Below are positions 1 through 8,009 of a DNA stretch of 63,329 bases, piece by piece. The position numbers were made by a program, and so were the translations under genes. The DNA lies in contig CAKQGQ010000013.1 in NCBI GenBank assembly GCA_934233735.1, forward strand, positions 1-63,329. The letters are read 5' to 3'. Numbering within the stretch: position 1 is the stretch's first letter; each line of letters begins with the position of its first letter. The notes under the pieces are model-generated. The model did not search any database and was not told the origin of the DNA. It was given only the letters and a program-made list of their open reading frames with translations. Origin of the DNA: an uncultured Clostridia bacterium. Lineage in GTDB: Bacteria; Bacillota; Clostridia; Peptostreptococcales; Anaerovoracaceae.

Positions 1-683
1 GAGAAAAATTCCTTGCAGCAAGTGATATACCTTTTTCAGAACTCTCAACAATTCTTGTAGTTGATTCGGAAGAAGACAATTTAACTGATATACTCCGGCA
101 GATTGAAGGCATTTTAAGGGAAAACGGAAGGTTCTTTGTTAAGGATATTATTGATGACAGGCTCGTAATTCTAACTTCCCTAACTGTTTCTCAAAAGTTC
201 GATGGTATTATAGTTTCGGAAATAGAGAAATGCATAAACGAGTGCATGGGAGCCTCGTTTTTCCTAGATACGAGTAAAAACCTGACTTCAATGAGGAAAA
301 TATACTCGGACTTCTGCGCAAATTCGGCAGCAATGAGTAAGATTTTTATCCATCGGAAATATCGTGATATGTATGATGTTATATTTTCACAAGAAATTAC
401 GAACATAGCTATAAATAGGGGCAATCGAAATGACCATATTAAATCAATAATCGAAGCCTTAAAGGACGATAGTGACAACCTGATGGAAACTTTGGCTGTA
501 TACTTAATTGACTGCGATTCGCAGCTCAACAACACCGCAGCCACCTTGTTTTTACACAGAAACACTGTGACATACAGACTTAATAAGATAAAACAGATTA
601 CGAACACAAATTTCACTATGATGCCGGCTACCTACGATTTCTATCTGGCAGCCGCACTGTGGAGATTAAACGAGAACTCTTAA
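1..683 (+). CDS. PucR-family transcriptional regulator, 3' part (5' end outside window)
   Basis: The frame is open from base 3 to the stop, so only the C-terminal ~226 residues are present. The last ~60 residues contain the PucR/CdaR-type helix-turn-helix: a stretch starting DCDSQLNNTAATLFLHRNTV followed by TYRLNKIKQ, which is the hallmark C-terminal DNA-binding domain of this family. The upstream portion looks like the GGDEF-like linker domain usual in these regulators. PucR proteins typically regulate purine, sugar-acid or amino acid catabolic genes, but the target cannot be inferred because the neighbour lies outside the window. An internal ATG at 246 has no good ribosome-binding site and is not the start. 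The gene is AT-richer than the rplS block that follows. Confidence 0.8.
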   Translation, partial: EKFLAASDIPFSELSTILVVDSEEDNLTDILRQIEGILRENGRFFVKDIIDDRLVILTSLTVSQKFDGIIVSEIEKCINECMGASFFLDTSKNLTSMRKIYSDFCANSAAMSKIFIHRKYRDMYDVIFSQEITNIAINRGNRNDHIKSIIEALKDDSDNLMETLAVYLIDCDSQLNNTAATLFLHRNTVTYRLNKIKQITNTNFTMMPATYDFYLAAALWRLNENS

Positions 684-716
684 ATCCGGAAAATTCGCAT
701 AATTCTAAAAAAACGC

Positions 717-745
717 TTGCCAAACCGTCCAAGCTGTGCTAAAAT
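717..745 (+). promoter_or_regulatory. Sigma-A type promoter of rplS operon
   Basis: TTGCCA at 717-722 and TAAAAT at 740-745 are separated by exactly 17 bp. It lies about 100 bp upstream of the rplS start, leaving room for a structured leader. Confidence 0.75.
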
Positions 746-756
746 ATAACAGTTAT

Positions 757-844
757 TACGGGCGGTCCTCTGGGCGAACTCGCGTCCCGCAGGGAAATTG
801 CGGTGACGGAGCCACGAACGTCTTGGAGGGAAGGAGGAATTACA
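757..844 (+). promoter_or_regulatory. Structured 5' leader of rplS, possible L19 leader
   Basis: The untranslated leader contains a stem made by CGTC plus CCGC (783-790) pairing with GCGG and GACG (800-808, one bulged T), close upstream of the ribosome-binding site. Firmicute rplS transcripts are known to carry an autoregulatory L19 leader. The position fits, but I could not match the family consensus base by base. Confidence 0.4.
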
Positions 845-1186
845 ATGGATTTAATGAAATCAATCACTCAGGAATACGAAAAGACTGAGATCCCTGCTTT
901 TGGTGTTGGCGATACAGTAAGAGTACACATCAAAATTAAAGAAGGAAACAGAGAAAGAGTTCAGGTTTTCGAAGGCTTCGTGCTTAAGAGACAGAACGGC
1001 GGCATCAGCGAAACTTTCACAGTTAGAAAGATTTCTTCAGGCGTAGGCGTGGAAAAGACATTCCCGCTTCATTCACCGAAGATTGAAAAGATCGAAGTGA
1101 CAAGAAGAGGCGCAGTAAGAAGAGCAAAACTCAACTATATGCGTGAAAGAACAGGTAAGGCTGCAAAAATTAAAACTAGAGACTAG
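845..1186 (+). CDS. rplS: Large ribosomal subunit protein bL19
   Basis: The 113-residue product begins MDLMKSITQEYEKTEIPAF and contains the L19 core (VRVHIKIKEGNRERVQVFEGFVL split over two strands) and the basic C-terminus RRGAVRRAKLNYMRERTGKAAK. L19 sits at the 30S-50S interface. The start at 845 is chosen over an in-frame upstream ATG at 803 because GGAAGGAGG lies directly before it and the length then matches the usual ~115 residues. It heads the common Firmicute string rplS-rbgA-rnhB. The usual upstream partners rpsP-rimM-trmD are not adjacent here, so the gene has its own promoter. Confidence 0.97.
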   Translation: MDLMKSITQEYEKTEIPAFGVGDTVRVHIKIKEGNRERVQVFEGFVLKRQNGGISETFTVRKISSGVGVEKTFPLHSPKIEKIEVTRRGAVRRAKLNYMRERTGKAAKIKTRD

Positions 1187-1255
1187 TTTACCATGGGGAA
1201 TCGCGAAGATTCCCCTTTTTGCTAAATAAAGCGCTGAAAGGAGGAACAGGCACCG

Positions 1256-2107
1256 ATGATTGAAAATATTAACTGGTATCCCGGCCATATGAAAAAGACG
1301 AGGGAGCTGATTGCAGAAAACTTAAAGATGGTTGACATCGTAATCGAAGTCATAGATGCCAGAATCCCCGTATCCAGCAGAAATCCGATTATCGACGAGC
1401 TGGTAAAAACAAAAAAACGAATCATAATTTTAAATAAAAGCGATCTTTCGGACGGCAAAGCCAACGCTCAGTGGTCGGACTATTTCAAGAAACAAGGCAG
1501 CATGGTGCTTGCCATGAACTGCATGTCGGGCGGCGGAGTCAATCAATTATACAAGATATTAAACCGCCTGCAGGACGAAAAAAACGAAGGGCAGATCCGC
1601 AAAAAACCGCTCAGAATGATGATTGTGGGCGTGCCGAATGTCGGAAAGTCCTCGCTTATCAACCGCATGACCGGAAAAAAGAGTGCCAAGACAGGTGACC
1701 GTCCGGGTGTTACGAAGGGAAAGCAGTGGCTCGGACTTGAAAACGGAATGCAGCTTCTCGACACTCCGGGAATCCTGTGGCCGAAGTTTGAGGATCCTGA
1801 AGTAGGCTTAAACCTTGCGTTTTGCGGTTCGATTAAAGACGAAATTTTAGATGTGGCGACGCTTGCGCTGGAGCTTATCAAAGTGCTTCAGAGAGATTAC
1901 CCACAGCTTTTAAAGGATAGATATAAACTCGATGAAATAGAAGAAGATGCGCTCACCAACATGGAAAATATCGCGCTCAAGAGGGGCTTTATTCTTCCGG
2001 GCAAGCGAATCGACTACGAGAGATGCGGAAAGACCGTTCTTGACGAATTCAGAAGCGGCAAAATCGGAAACATTACACTGGAGCAGACATCGGAGGCCGC
2101 GGAATGA
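1256..2107 (+). CDS. rbgA: Ribosome biogenesis GTPase RbgA (YlqF)
   Basis: This 283-residue circularly permuted GTPase has the G4 motif NKSD (around residue 60) before the P-loop GVPNVGKSS (around 125-133) and the G3 motif DTPG (around 169), an order diagnostic of the YlqF/YawG family. RbgA acts late in 50S assembly by binding pre-50S particles. The N-terminus WYPGHMKKTRE is characteristic. A GGAGG precedes the start. Its position between rplS and rnhB is conserved in Firmicutes, and the stop overlaps the start of rnhB (ATGA), suggesting translational coupling. Confidence 0.95.
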   Translation: MIENINWYPGHMKKTRELIAENLKMVDIVIEVIDARIPVSSRNPIIDELVKTKKRIIILNKSDLSDGKANAQWSDYFKKQGSMVLAMNCMSGGGVNQLYKILNRLQDEKNEGQIRKKPLRMMIVGVPNVGKSSLINRMTGKKSAKTGDRPGVTKGKQWLGLENGMQLLDTPGILWPKFEDPEVGLNLAFCGSIKDEILDVATLALELIKVLQRDYPQLLKDRYKLDEIEEDALTNMENIALKRGFILPGKRIDYERCGKTVLDEFRSGKIGNITLEQTSEAAE

Positions 2108-2763
2108 CAAAGGCAGAAAGAGAAAAGATGCTTGCAGAAAAGCTTGAGACCATGCAGCAGTACGAAAGGCAGCTCCGTGCAGACGGCGCATACTATATCG
2201 GCGGCGTGGATGAAGTCGGAAGAGGACCCTTGGCGGGACCTGTTGTGACGGCATGCGTGGTTCTTCCTGATAAGTTTAGTGTGCTGGGTGTGGATGACTC
2301 AAAGAAGCTTTCCGAAAAAAAACGAGAAGAGCTGTACGATGCTATTTTAGCAGAGGCACTCGCGTGCGGAATCGGAATGCGTGACAACAATCGAATTGAT
2401 GAAATCAATATTTTAGAAGCGACCAAAGAAGCGATGGCAGAGGCAGTCAGTAAAGCGGATGAGATGTTGCGGAAGAAAACGGGAAGCGGAATTGATCATT
2501 TGCTGATTGATGCACTTACTTTGAAAACCGTCAAAATCCCGCAGACAGGGCTGATAAAGGGCGATGCGAAAAGCCTTTCGATTGCGGCAGCTTCGATTAT
2601 TGCAAAGGTTACCAGAGACCGCATGATGGTCGAATTTGCGGAAGAATATCCGCACTATGCGTTTGAGAGCAATAAGGGGTATGGAACCCGGGCGCATTAC
2701 GACGGAATTGCGAAATACGGCATAACGCCGATTCATAGAAAAACTTTTTTAAAAAATATATAA
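2104..2763 (+). CDS. rnhB: Ribonuclease HII
   Basis: This 219-residue enzyme removes RNA from RNA-DNA hybrids, including single misincorporated ribonucleotides. The signature GVDEVGRGPLAGPV (around residues 34-47) supplies the first acidic pair, DALTLK and the later ASIIAKVTRDR segment are typical of type II enzymes, and the end GYGT..H..GI..YG.TPIHRKTF is the canonical C-terminal block. It overlaps rbgA by 4 bp and is followed after 15 bp by fhs. Confidence 0.96.
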   Translation: MTKAEREKMLAEKLETMQQYERQLRADGAYYIGGVDEVGRGPLAGPVVTACVVLPDKFSVLGVDDSKKLSEKKREELYDAILAEALACGIGMRDNNRIDEINILEATKEAMAEAVSKADEMLRKKTGSGIDHLLIDALTLKTVKIPQTGLIKGDAKSLSIAAASIIAKVTRDRMMVEFAEEYPHYAFESNKGYGTRAHYDGIAKYGITPIHRKTFLKNI

Positions 2764-2778
2764 GCAGGAGGAGACAAA

Positions 2779-4455
2779 ATGGAATTCAAAAGCGACATTC
2801 AGATTGCACAAGAGTCTGTTATGACAAACATCAGCAAGATTGCAGCCGATGCAGGAATCGATGAGAAATACATCGAACAATATGGTAAGTATAAAGCAAA
2901 GATTGATTACAGTCTTTTAAAAGATAAGGCGGATGCTCCGAATGGCAAACTGGTACTCGTAACCGCCATCTCTCCGACACCTGCGGGCGAAGGAAAGACA
3001 ACCACTACAGTAGGTCTTGCAGATGCGCTTCACAAACTCGGCAAGAATGTATTTGCGGCATTAAGAGAACCTTCCCTTGGTCCTGTATTCGGAGTAAAGG
3101 GCGGTGCAGCAGGCGGCGGATATGCACAGGTTGTTCCGATGGAGGACATCAACCTCCACTTCACAGGCGATATGCACGCAATCGGTATTGCAAACAACCT
3201 TGTTGCAGCATGCCTCGACAACCACATTCAGCAGGGTAATCAGCTTGGCATCGACGTTAAGAAAATCACCTGGAAGAGAGTTGTCGACATGAACGACAGG
3301 CAGCTCAGAAACATCGTTGACGGACTCGGCGGCAGAATGCAGGGCGTACCGCGTGAAGACGGATTTGAAATCACGGTTGCAAGTGAAATCATGGCAATCC
3401 TCTGCCTCGCCAATGACATTGCGGACTTAAAGGCAAAAGTCGCACAGATTATTGTGGGTTACACTTATGATGACAAGCCTGTAACCGTTGCGGACCTTAA
3501 GATTCAGGGCGCGGTTGCAGCTGTTCTTAAGGACGCGCTGAAACCAAACCTTGTACAGACACTGGAGCATACTCCGGCGTTCATACACGGCGGACCTTTT
3601 GCGAATATTGCACACGGATGCAACTCCGTTATGGCCACAAAGATGGCATTAAAACTCGGAGATATCGTTATCACGGAAGCAGGATTCGCTGCTGACCTCG
3701 GAGCGGAAAAATTCGTCGACATCAAGTGCAGAAAAGCAGGCCTCAGACCGGATGCGGCAGTTGTTGTTGCAACCGTAAGAGCATTGAAATATCACGGCGG
3801 CGTTGCAAAGGCTGACCTCAATAACGAAAACCTCGAAGCACTCGAAAAGGGTATTCCGAACCTTCTGCAGCACGTGGAAAACGTAACGCAGAATTACGGA
3901 CTCCCATGCGTGGTTGCAATCAACAGATTCCCGACCGACACAGAAAAAGAACTGGAACTTGTCAGAGAAAAGTGCAAAGAACTCGGTGTTAATGTTGCAC
4001 TCTCCGAAGTATGGGGAAAAGGCAGCGAAGGCGGAATCGAGCTTGCGGAAGAAGTTCTCAGACTTGTGGAAGGTGAAAACAACTTCCACTTCGTATATGA
4101 AGATGGACTCAGCATTCAGCAGAAGGTTGAAACGATTGCAGAGAAGATTTACAGAGCAGACGGCGTTGAATTTACGGCAGCCGCAAAGAAGCAGCTTGCT
4201 ACAATCGAAGGACTCGGATTCGGAGCTCTCCCTGTATGTATGGCGAAGACACAATTCAGCTTCTCCGACAATGCTTCTCTTCTCGGTGCACCGAGAGGAT
4301 TCAAGATTTCCATCAAGGATGTTAAGGTATGTGCAGGAGCAGGCTTCGTCGTTGTAAAGACAGGCGACATCATGACGCTTCCGGGACTTCCAAAAGTTCC
4401 GTCCGCAGAAAAGATTGATATCGACGAAAACGGCGTAATTACAGGTTTGTTCTAA
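2779..4455 (+). CDS. fhs: Formate-tetrahydrofolate ligase
   Basis: The 558-residue protein matches the family length. It joins formate and THF with ATP to give 10-formyl-THF, reversibly, so in fermenters it can also yield ATP from one-carbon units. The nucleotide-binding segment PAGEGKTTTTVGLADAL (around 68-84) and the REPSLGPVFGVKGGAAGGGYAQV block are nearly invariant family signatures. A GGAGG lies 7 bp before the ATG. With folD at 9300 and glyA at 31175, the window encodes much of the serine/glycine-formate one-carbon route. Confidence 0.97.
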   Translation: MEFKSDIQIAQESVMTNISKIAADAGIDEKYIEQYGKYKAKIDYSLLKDKADAPNGKLVLVTAISPTPAGEGKTTTTVGLADALHKLGKNVFAALREPSLGPVFGVKGGAAGGGYAQVVPMEDINLHFTGDMHAIGIANNLVAACLDNHIQQGNQLGIDVKKITWKRVVDMNDRQLRNIVDGLGGRMQGVPREDGFEITVASEIMAILCLANDIADLKAKVAQIIVGYTYDDKPVTVADLKIQGAVAAVLKDALKPNLVQTLEHTPAFIHGGPFANIAHGCNSVMATKMALKLGDIVITEAGFAADLGAEKFVDIKCRKAGLRPDAAVVVATVRALKYHGGVAKADLNNENLEALEKGIPNLLQHVENVTQNYGLPCVVAINRFPTDTEKELELVREKCKELGVNVALSEVWGKGSEGGIELAEEVLRLVEGENNFHFVYEDGLSIQQKVETIAEKIYRADGVEFTAAAKKQLATIEGLGFGALPVCMAKTQFSFSDNASLLGAPRGFKISIKDVKVCAGAGFVVVKTGDIMTLPGLPKVPSAEKIDIDENGVITGLF

Positions 4456-4494
4456 GGCAAGAAAATACTTAGCAATTTCTGAATATAGCACCGC

Positions 4495-4523
4495 TTGACA
4501 GCAAGTGCATTTTCGTGTAGAAT
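4495..4523 (+). promoter_or_regulatory. Sigma-A type promoter upstream of the CorC-like gene leader
   Basis: A consensus -35 TTGACA (4495-4500) is spaced 17 bp from TAGAAT (4518-4523). The predicted transcript starts near 4530, about 160 nt before the CorC-like start, and contains a short ORF and a hairpin. Confidence 0.8.
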
Positions 4524-4556
4524 CTTTTCATAATTTGGAAAAGGCGGTGAAAACGC

Positions 4557-4625
4557 ATGGACGACAGCGGGCCTGTCAGTAAAAAGCATAGCTTACATAT
4601 AGAAACTGAATTATACAAGAAATAA
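4557..4625 (+). CDS. Possible 22-residue leader peptide
   Basis: An ATG preceded by GGCGGTGA opens a 22-codon frame (MDDSGPVSKKHSLHIETELY then KK) that stops 2 bp before the left arm of a terminator-like hairpin. The position, straight after a strong promoter and just before a hairpin, is that of an attenuation leader peptide. No codon is strongly over-represented, so the signal, if any, is not obvious. It could also be a random small frame. Confidence 0.4.
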   Translation: MDDSGPVSKKHSLHIETELYKK

Positions 4626-4627
4626 AA

Positions 4628-4660
4628 GGGTGTGACCACAGAGCATGGTCATGCCTTTTT
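4628..4660 (+). terminator. Terminator-like hairpin in the leader of the CorC-like gene
   Basis: GGGTGTGACCA pairs with TGGTCATGCCT (11 bp with G-U pairs, 7-nt loop), flanked by AAAA on the left and TTTTT on the right. It lies between the leader ORF and the CorC-like start at 4690, so unconditional termination would silence the gene from this promoter. Confidence 0.65.
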
Positions 4661-4689
4661 GTGTTAAAAAAAAGATTGAAAGGAAAAAA

Positions 4690-5994
4690 ATGTTAGGAGC
4701 AATTATTCTGCAAGTCGTGCTGATATTCTTGAATGCGATCTTTGCAAGTGCCGAAATCGCGGTAATTTCAATGAATGACACGAAACTTGAAAATATGGCA
4801 AGGAAGGGAAACAAAAAGGCAAAGAAGCTTGTGGACTTGACAGCGCAGCCTGCCAGATTCCTTGCAACAATACAGGTGGCAATTACTTTGGCGGGATTTT
4901 TGGGAAGTGCTTATGCTGCGGACAATTTCGCAGAACCTCTGGTCAAAAAACTGATTGAAATGGGAGTATCTGCATCCCCGGCAGTATTGAATTCCGTTTG
5001 TGTTTTTGTAATTACCATTATCATTGCATACTTCAGCATCGTGTTCGGCGAACTGATTCCAAAGCGGATTGCAATGAACAAAACCGAGCAGATTGCATTG
5101 TCGGTTTCCGGTATTTTGTCTGTCGTATCGATTGTGTTTAAGCCGCTGGTGTGGCTTTTAACGACTTCCACGAACCTTGTTCTCAGACTTATCGGCATCA
5201 ATCCGGAAGAGGACGAGACCGTAACCGAAGAAGAAATACGCATGATGGTTACGGCAGGAAGCGAAAAAGGTGTAATCGATTCCGAAGAAAACGAAATGAT
5301 TCAAAATGTGCTTGATTTCAACGATATTTCGGTTGAGGAGCTTTGCACGCACAGAACCGATGTTGTGATGCTCTACACGGAAGATTCGCTGGCTGACTGG
5401 AAGGAAACGATTACAAACAGCAGGCATAATTACATGCCTGTATGCGGCGAAGACAGCGATGACATCATCGGCGTTATGGATGTTCGTGATTTTTTCAGAA
5501 TGGAATGGTCAGAGGGCTTGACGAAAGAAACTGTTTTGGAAAAATGCCTGCGTAAAGCATATTTTGTGCCGGAAAACATGAAAGCGGATGTGCTTTGCAA
5601 AAGGATGAAGGAAACTGGCGTGCATTTTGCGGTGGCAATCGATGAATATGGCGGGATGAGCGGTATTGCAACCATGCATGACCTTGTGGAATTGCTAATC
5701 GGTGAATTGTTTGAGGAAGGAGAAACGCCAAGGCCTGCGGAAATCGAGCCGTTGGGCGAAAATAAGTGGAAAATTCAAGGGTTTGCGGACATCGAAGATG
5801 TGGCGGAAGAGCTGGACATCGCGCTGCCGATGGAGGAATACGATACTTTCGGAGGATATATTCTGGGAGAAATGGGAAACATACCGCCGGACGGGACCGC
5901 TTTCGAATTGGAAACAGACAGGCTGATGATAAAAGTCGAGAATGTCAAGGAACACCGGGTTGCATCCGCGGTGGTAACAAAGAAAAACAAATAA
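4690..5994 (+). CDS. CorC/HlyC-family membrane protein (DUF21-CBS-CorC_HlyC)
   Basis: The 434-residue product begins MLGAIILQVVLIFLNAIFAS. It has an N-terminal DUF21 membrane domain of four hydrophobic segments (to about residue 150), a CBS pair (about 190-330, including DIIGVMDVRDFF and AIDEYGGMSGIATMHDLVE) and a C-terminal CorC_HlyC domain. Members are implicated in magnesium or cobalt efflux; the haemolysin name is historical. The start at 4690 has AAAGGA upstream. An in-frame ATG at 4645 lies inside a terminator hairpin and would add a charged, non-family extension. The ion cannot be read from sequence. Confidence 0.9.
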   Translation: MLGAIILQVVLIFLNAIFASAEIAVISMNDTKLENMARKGNKKAKKLVDLTAQPARFLATIQVAITLAGFLGSAYAADNFAEPLVKKLIEMGVSASPAVLNSVCVFVITIIIAYFSIVFGELIPKRIAMNKTEQIALSVSGILSVVSIVFKPLVWLLTTSTNLVLRLIGINPEEDETVTEEEIRMMVTAGSEKGVIDSEENEMIQNVLDFNDISVEELCTHRTDVVMLYTEDSLADWKETITNSRHNYMPVCGEDSDDIIGVMDVRDFFRMEWSEGLTKETVLEKCLRKAYFVPENMKADVLCKRMKETGVHFAVAIDEYGGMSGIATMHDLVELLIGELFEEGETPRPAEIEPLGENKWKIQGFADIEDVAEELDIALPMEEYDTFGGYILGEMGNIPPDGTAFELETDRLMIKVENVKEHRVASAVVTKKNK

Positions 5995-6033
5995 ACAAAT
6001 GCGGGCGGAGAGCGTATTCTTCACCCGTATTAT

Positions 6034-6121
6034 TTTACATACATTTAACTTTTCTTTACGAAAATTTCAGGTAAAATAGAACTGGACGATAATGTGAGAA
6101 AGAAATGTTAAAGAAAAGTTA
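6034..6121 (+). promoter_or_regulatory. Control region of the Na/Pi cotransporter: PhoP-like repeats and an inverted repeat
   Basis: TTTACA (6034), TTTAAC (6044) and TTTACG (6055) are direct repeats at 10-11 bp spacing, as in Gram-positive PhoP boxes. They precede a -10 candidate TAAAAT (6072-6077) that lacks a good -35. A perfect 13-bp inverted repeat, TAACTTTTCTTTA at 6046-6058 and its complement at 6109-6121, brackets the -10. Confidence 0.45.
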
Positions 6122-6134
6122 GAGGAGAACAATA

Positions 6135-7898
6135 ATGGATTTTTTTGGGATTCTTCAGCTGATCGGCGGGCTCTGCCTGTTCCTGTTCGGTATGGAGACA
6201 ATGGGAGACGGACTCAAGAAAGCGTCCGGAAGCAAACTTGAAGAAATTTTGAGCCGCCTGACATCGAATGTGCCCAAGGGAGTGCTCTTGGGAACTGCGG
6301 TAACGGCGGTCATTCAAAGCTCGTCAGCGACGACTGTCATGCTGGTGGGTTTCGTAAACTCAGGAATTATGTCGCTCAGACAGGCGATTCCGGTCATCAT
6401 GGGCGCGAATATAGGAACAACGGCTACGGCCTGGCTTCTCAGCCTTTCCGGAATTGAAGGTGACAGCTTCCTCATTCAGATGCTGAAGCCAATGTCATTT
6501 TCACCGATTCTGGCGGCGGTGGCAATCGTCTTTATGATGTTTATGAAGAGCGAAAAGAAATATGACATTGGATTGATTTTAATCGGTTTTGCGGTGTTAA
6601 TGTACGGTATGGATATTATGAGTTCGGCAGTAAAGCCGCTGGCGGATGTGCCGGAATTCATCAGTGTTCTGACGATGTTCAGCAATCCGGTTCTCGGTGT
6701 TGCGGCAGGAGCTGTTTTTACCGCAGCAATCCAAAGTTCATCCGCTTCGGTCGGCATTTTGCAGGCACTTTGTAAAACCGGAGCGGTTACATATGGAACA
6801 ACCATTCCGATTATCATGGGACAGAATATCGGAACCTGTGTGACAGCAATTCTTTCCTCCATCGGCGCAAACCGTGGAGCTAAGAGAGTTGCGGCGGTAC
6901 ACCTCTCCTTTAACATTATAGGAACCATCGTATTCCTGGCGGTATTTTATACTGCGAATGCACTCGTGCATTTCGACTTCCTTGGCAATGTCGTAAATCC
7001 GGCGAATGTCGCAGTTATCCACAGCATCTTCAACATCGGCTGTACCTTGCTGCTGCTGCCTTTCACCAAGGCTTTAGAAAAACTGGCAAATCTGGTAGTA
7101 AAAGACGCACCGGAAGCAAAGAGTCAGGACGAAACATTAAATCTTTTGGAAGAAAGATTTTTGGCAACTCCAAGCTTTGCGGTTACGCAGTGCAAAGCCG
7201 TTGCAACCAAGATGGCAGATCACGCAAGGGACTGTATCTTCACCGCTATGAAGCTGATGAAGGAATTTGACAGGGACAAATGCGATTATGTTTATCTGAT
7301 AGAAGAAAAAATCGACCGCTATGAAGACGCCTTGGGCGCATATATTGTAAGACTATCCAGGCTCGACATCAGCGAAGAGGACAGCAAAACGCTGACGATG
7401 ATTCTGCATAACCTCGGGGATTTAGAGAGAATCACCGACCATGCAAGAAATATTGCAGAGACAGCAGAGGAACTGCATAAGAAAAATCTCAGCTTTTCGC
7501 AGAGCGCACAGGCAGAAGTGGCTGTCTTTATGGATGCTGTTAAGGAAGTTGTGACGCTGGCAATCGATGCGTTTGAAAATGATGATCCGATTACTGCAGC
7601 AGAAGTTGAGCCATTGGAGGATGTTATCGACGCAATTCATGCGGAGGTAAAGAGCAGACATATCAGACGTTTGAAAGAGGGAACCTGCACGATTGAACTC
7701 GGATTTATTCTTTCCGACCTCGGCACGAATCTGGAGCGTGTGGCAGACCATTGTTCGAATTTGGCGGTCTGCGTGATTGAAACTGAAAAAGGCAATTTCG
7801 ACATGCACCACTATCTGGACGACCTAAAACTGTACGGACATGATAATTTTGATGAGAAGATGCATAAATACGAAGCAAAATATGCTCTTCCAAGATAA
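6135..7898 (+). CDS. nptA: Na/Pi cotransporter family protein with C-terminal PhoU domain
   Basis: The 587-residue protein has two Na_Pi_cotrans repeats, each with the QSSSA signature (around residues 61 and 200), in a membrane domain of about eight helices up to residue ~310. A cytoplasmic PhoU-like helical domain follows (about 340-560). It imports or exports phosphate with sodium, and the PhoU part probably modulates activity. The start at 6135 follows GAGGAG. It is a single-gene unit ending in a strong terminator. Confidence 0.9.
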   Translation: MDFFGILQLIGGLCLFLFGMETMGDGLKKASGSKLEEILSRLTSNVPKGVLLGTAVTAVIQSSSATTVMLVGFVNSGIMSLRQAIPVIMGANIGTTATAWLLSLSGIEGDSFLIQMLKPMSFSPILAAVAIVFMMFMKSEKKYDIGLILIGFAVLMYGMDIMSSAVKPLADVPEFISVLTMFSNPVLGVAAGAVFTAAIQSSSASVGILQALCKTGAVTYGTTIPIIMGQNIGTCVTAILSSIGANRGAKRVAAVHLSFNIIGTIVFLAVFYTANALVHFDFLGNVVNPANVAVIHSIFNIGCTLLLLPFTKALEKLANLVVKDAPEAKSQDETLNLLEERFLATPSFAVTQCKAVATKMADHARDCIFTAMKLMKEFDRDKCDYVYLIEEKIDRYEDALGAYIVRLSRLDISEEDSKTLTMILHNLGDLERITDHARNIAETAEELHKKNLSFSQSAQAEVAVFMDAVKEVVTLAIDAFENDDPITAAEVEPLEDVIDAIHAEVKSRHIRRLKEGTCTIELGFILSDLGTNLERVADHCSNLAVCVIETEKGNFDMHHYLDDLKLYGHDNFDEKMHKYEAKYALPR

Positions 7899-7921
7899 TT
7901 TGACGAGAATCGAAAGCAAGC

Positions 7922-7954
7922 AAAGCCCTTCTGCGACAAAGAAGGGCTTTTTTT
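7922..7954 (+). terminator. Rho-independent terminator after the Na/Pi cotransporter
   Basis: AAAGCCCTTC pairs perfectly with GAAGGGCTTT (10 bp, 9-nt loop) and the right arm runs into seven T. Confidence 0.92.
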
Positions 7955-7967
7955 CATGTGCGCTTTA

Positions 7968-7976
7968 TGATACAAT
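7968..7976 (+). promoter_or_regulatory. Extended -10 promoter of the aldolase-like gene
   Basis: TGA immediately followed by TACAAT (7971-7976) forms an extended -10. The region 17 bp upstream is only a T-run, so the -35 is poor. Confidence 0.5.
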
Positions 7977-8009
7977 ATATAAATGCACATTAGGGAACGA
8001 GGTTAGAAA

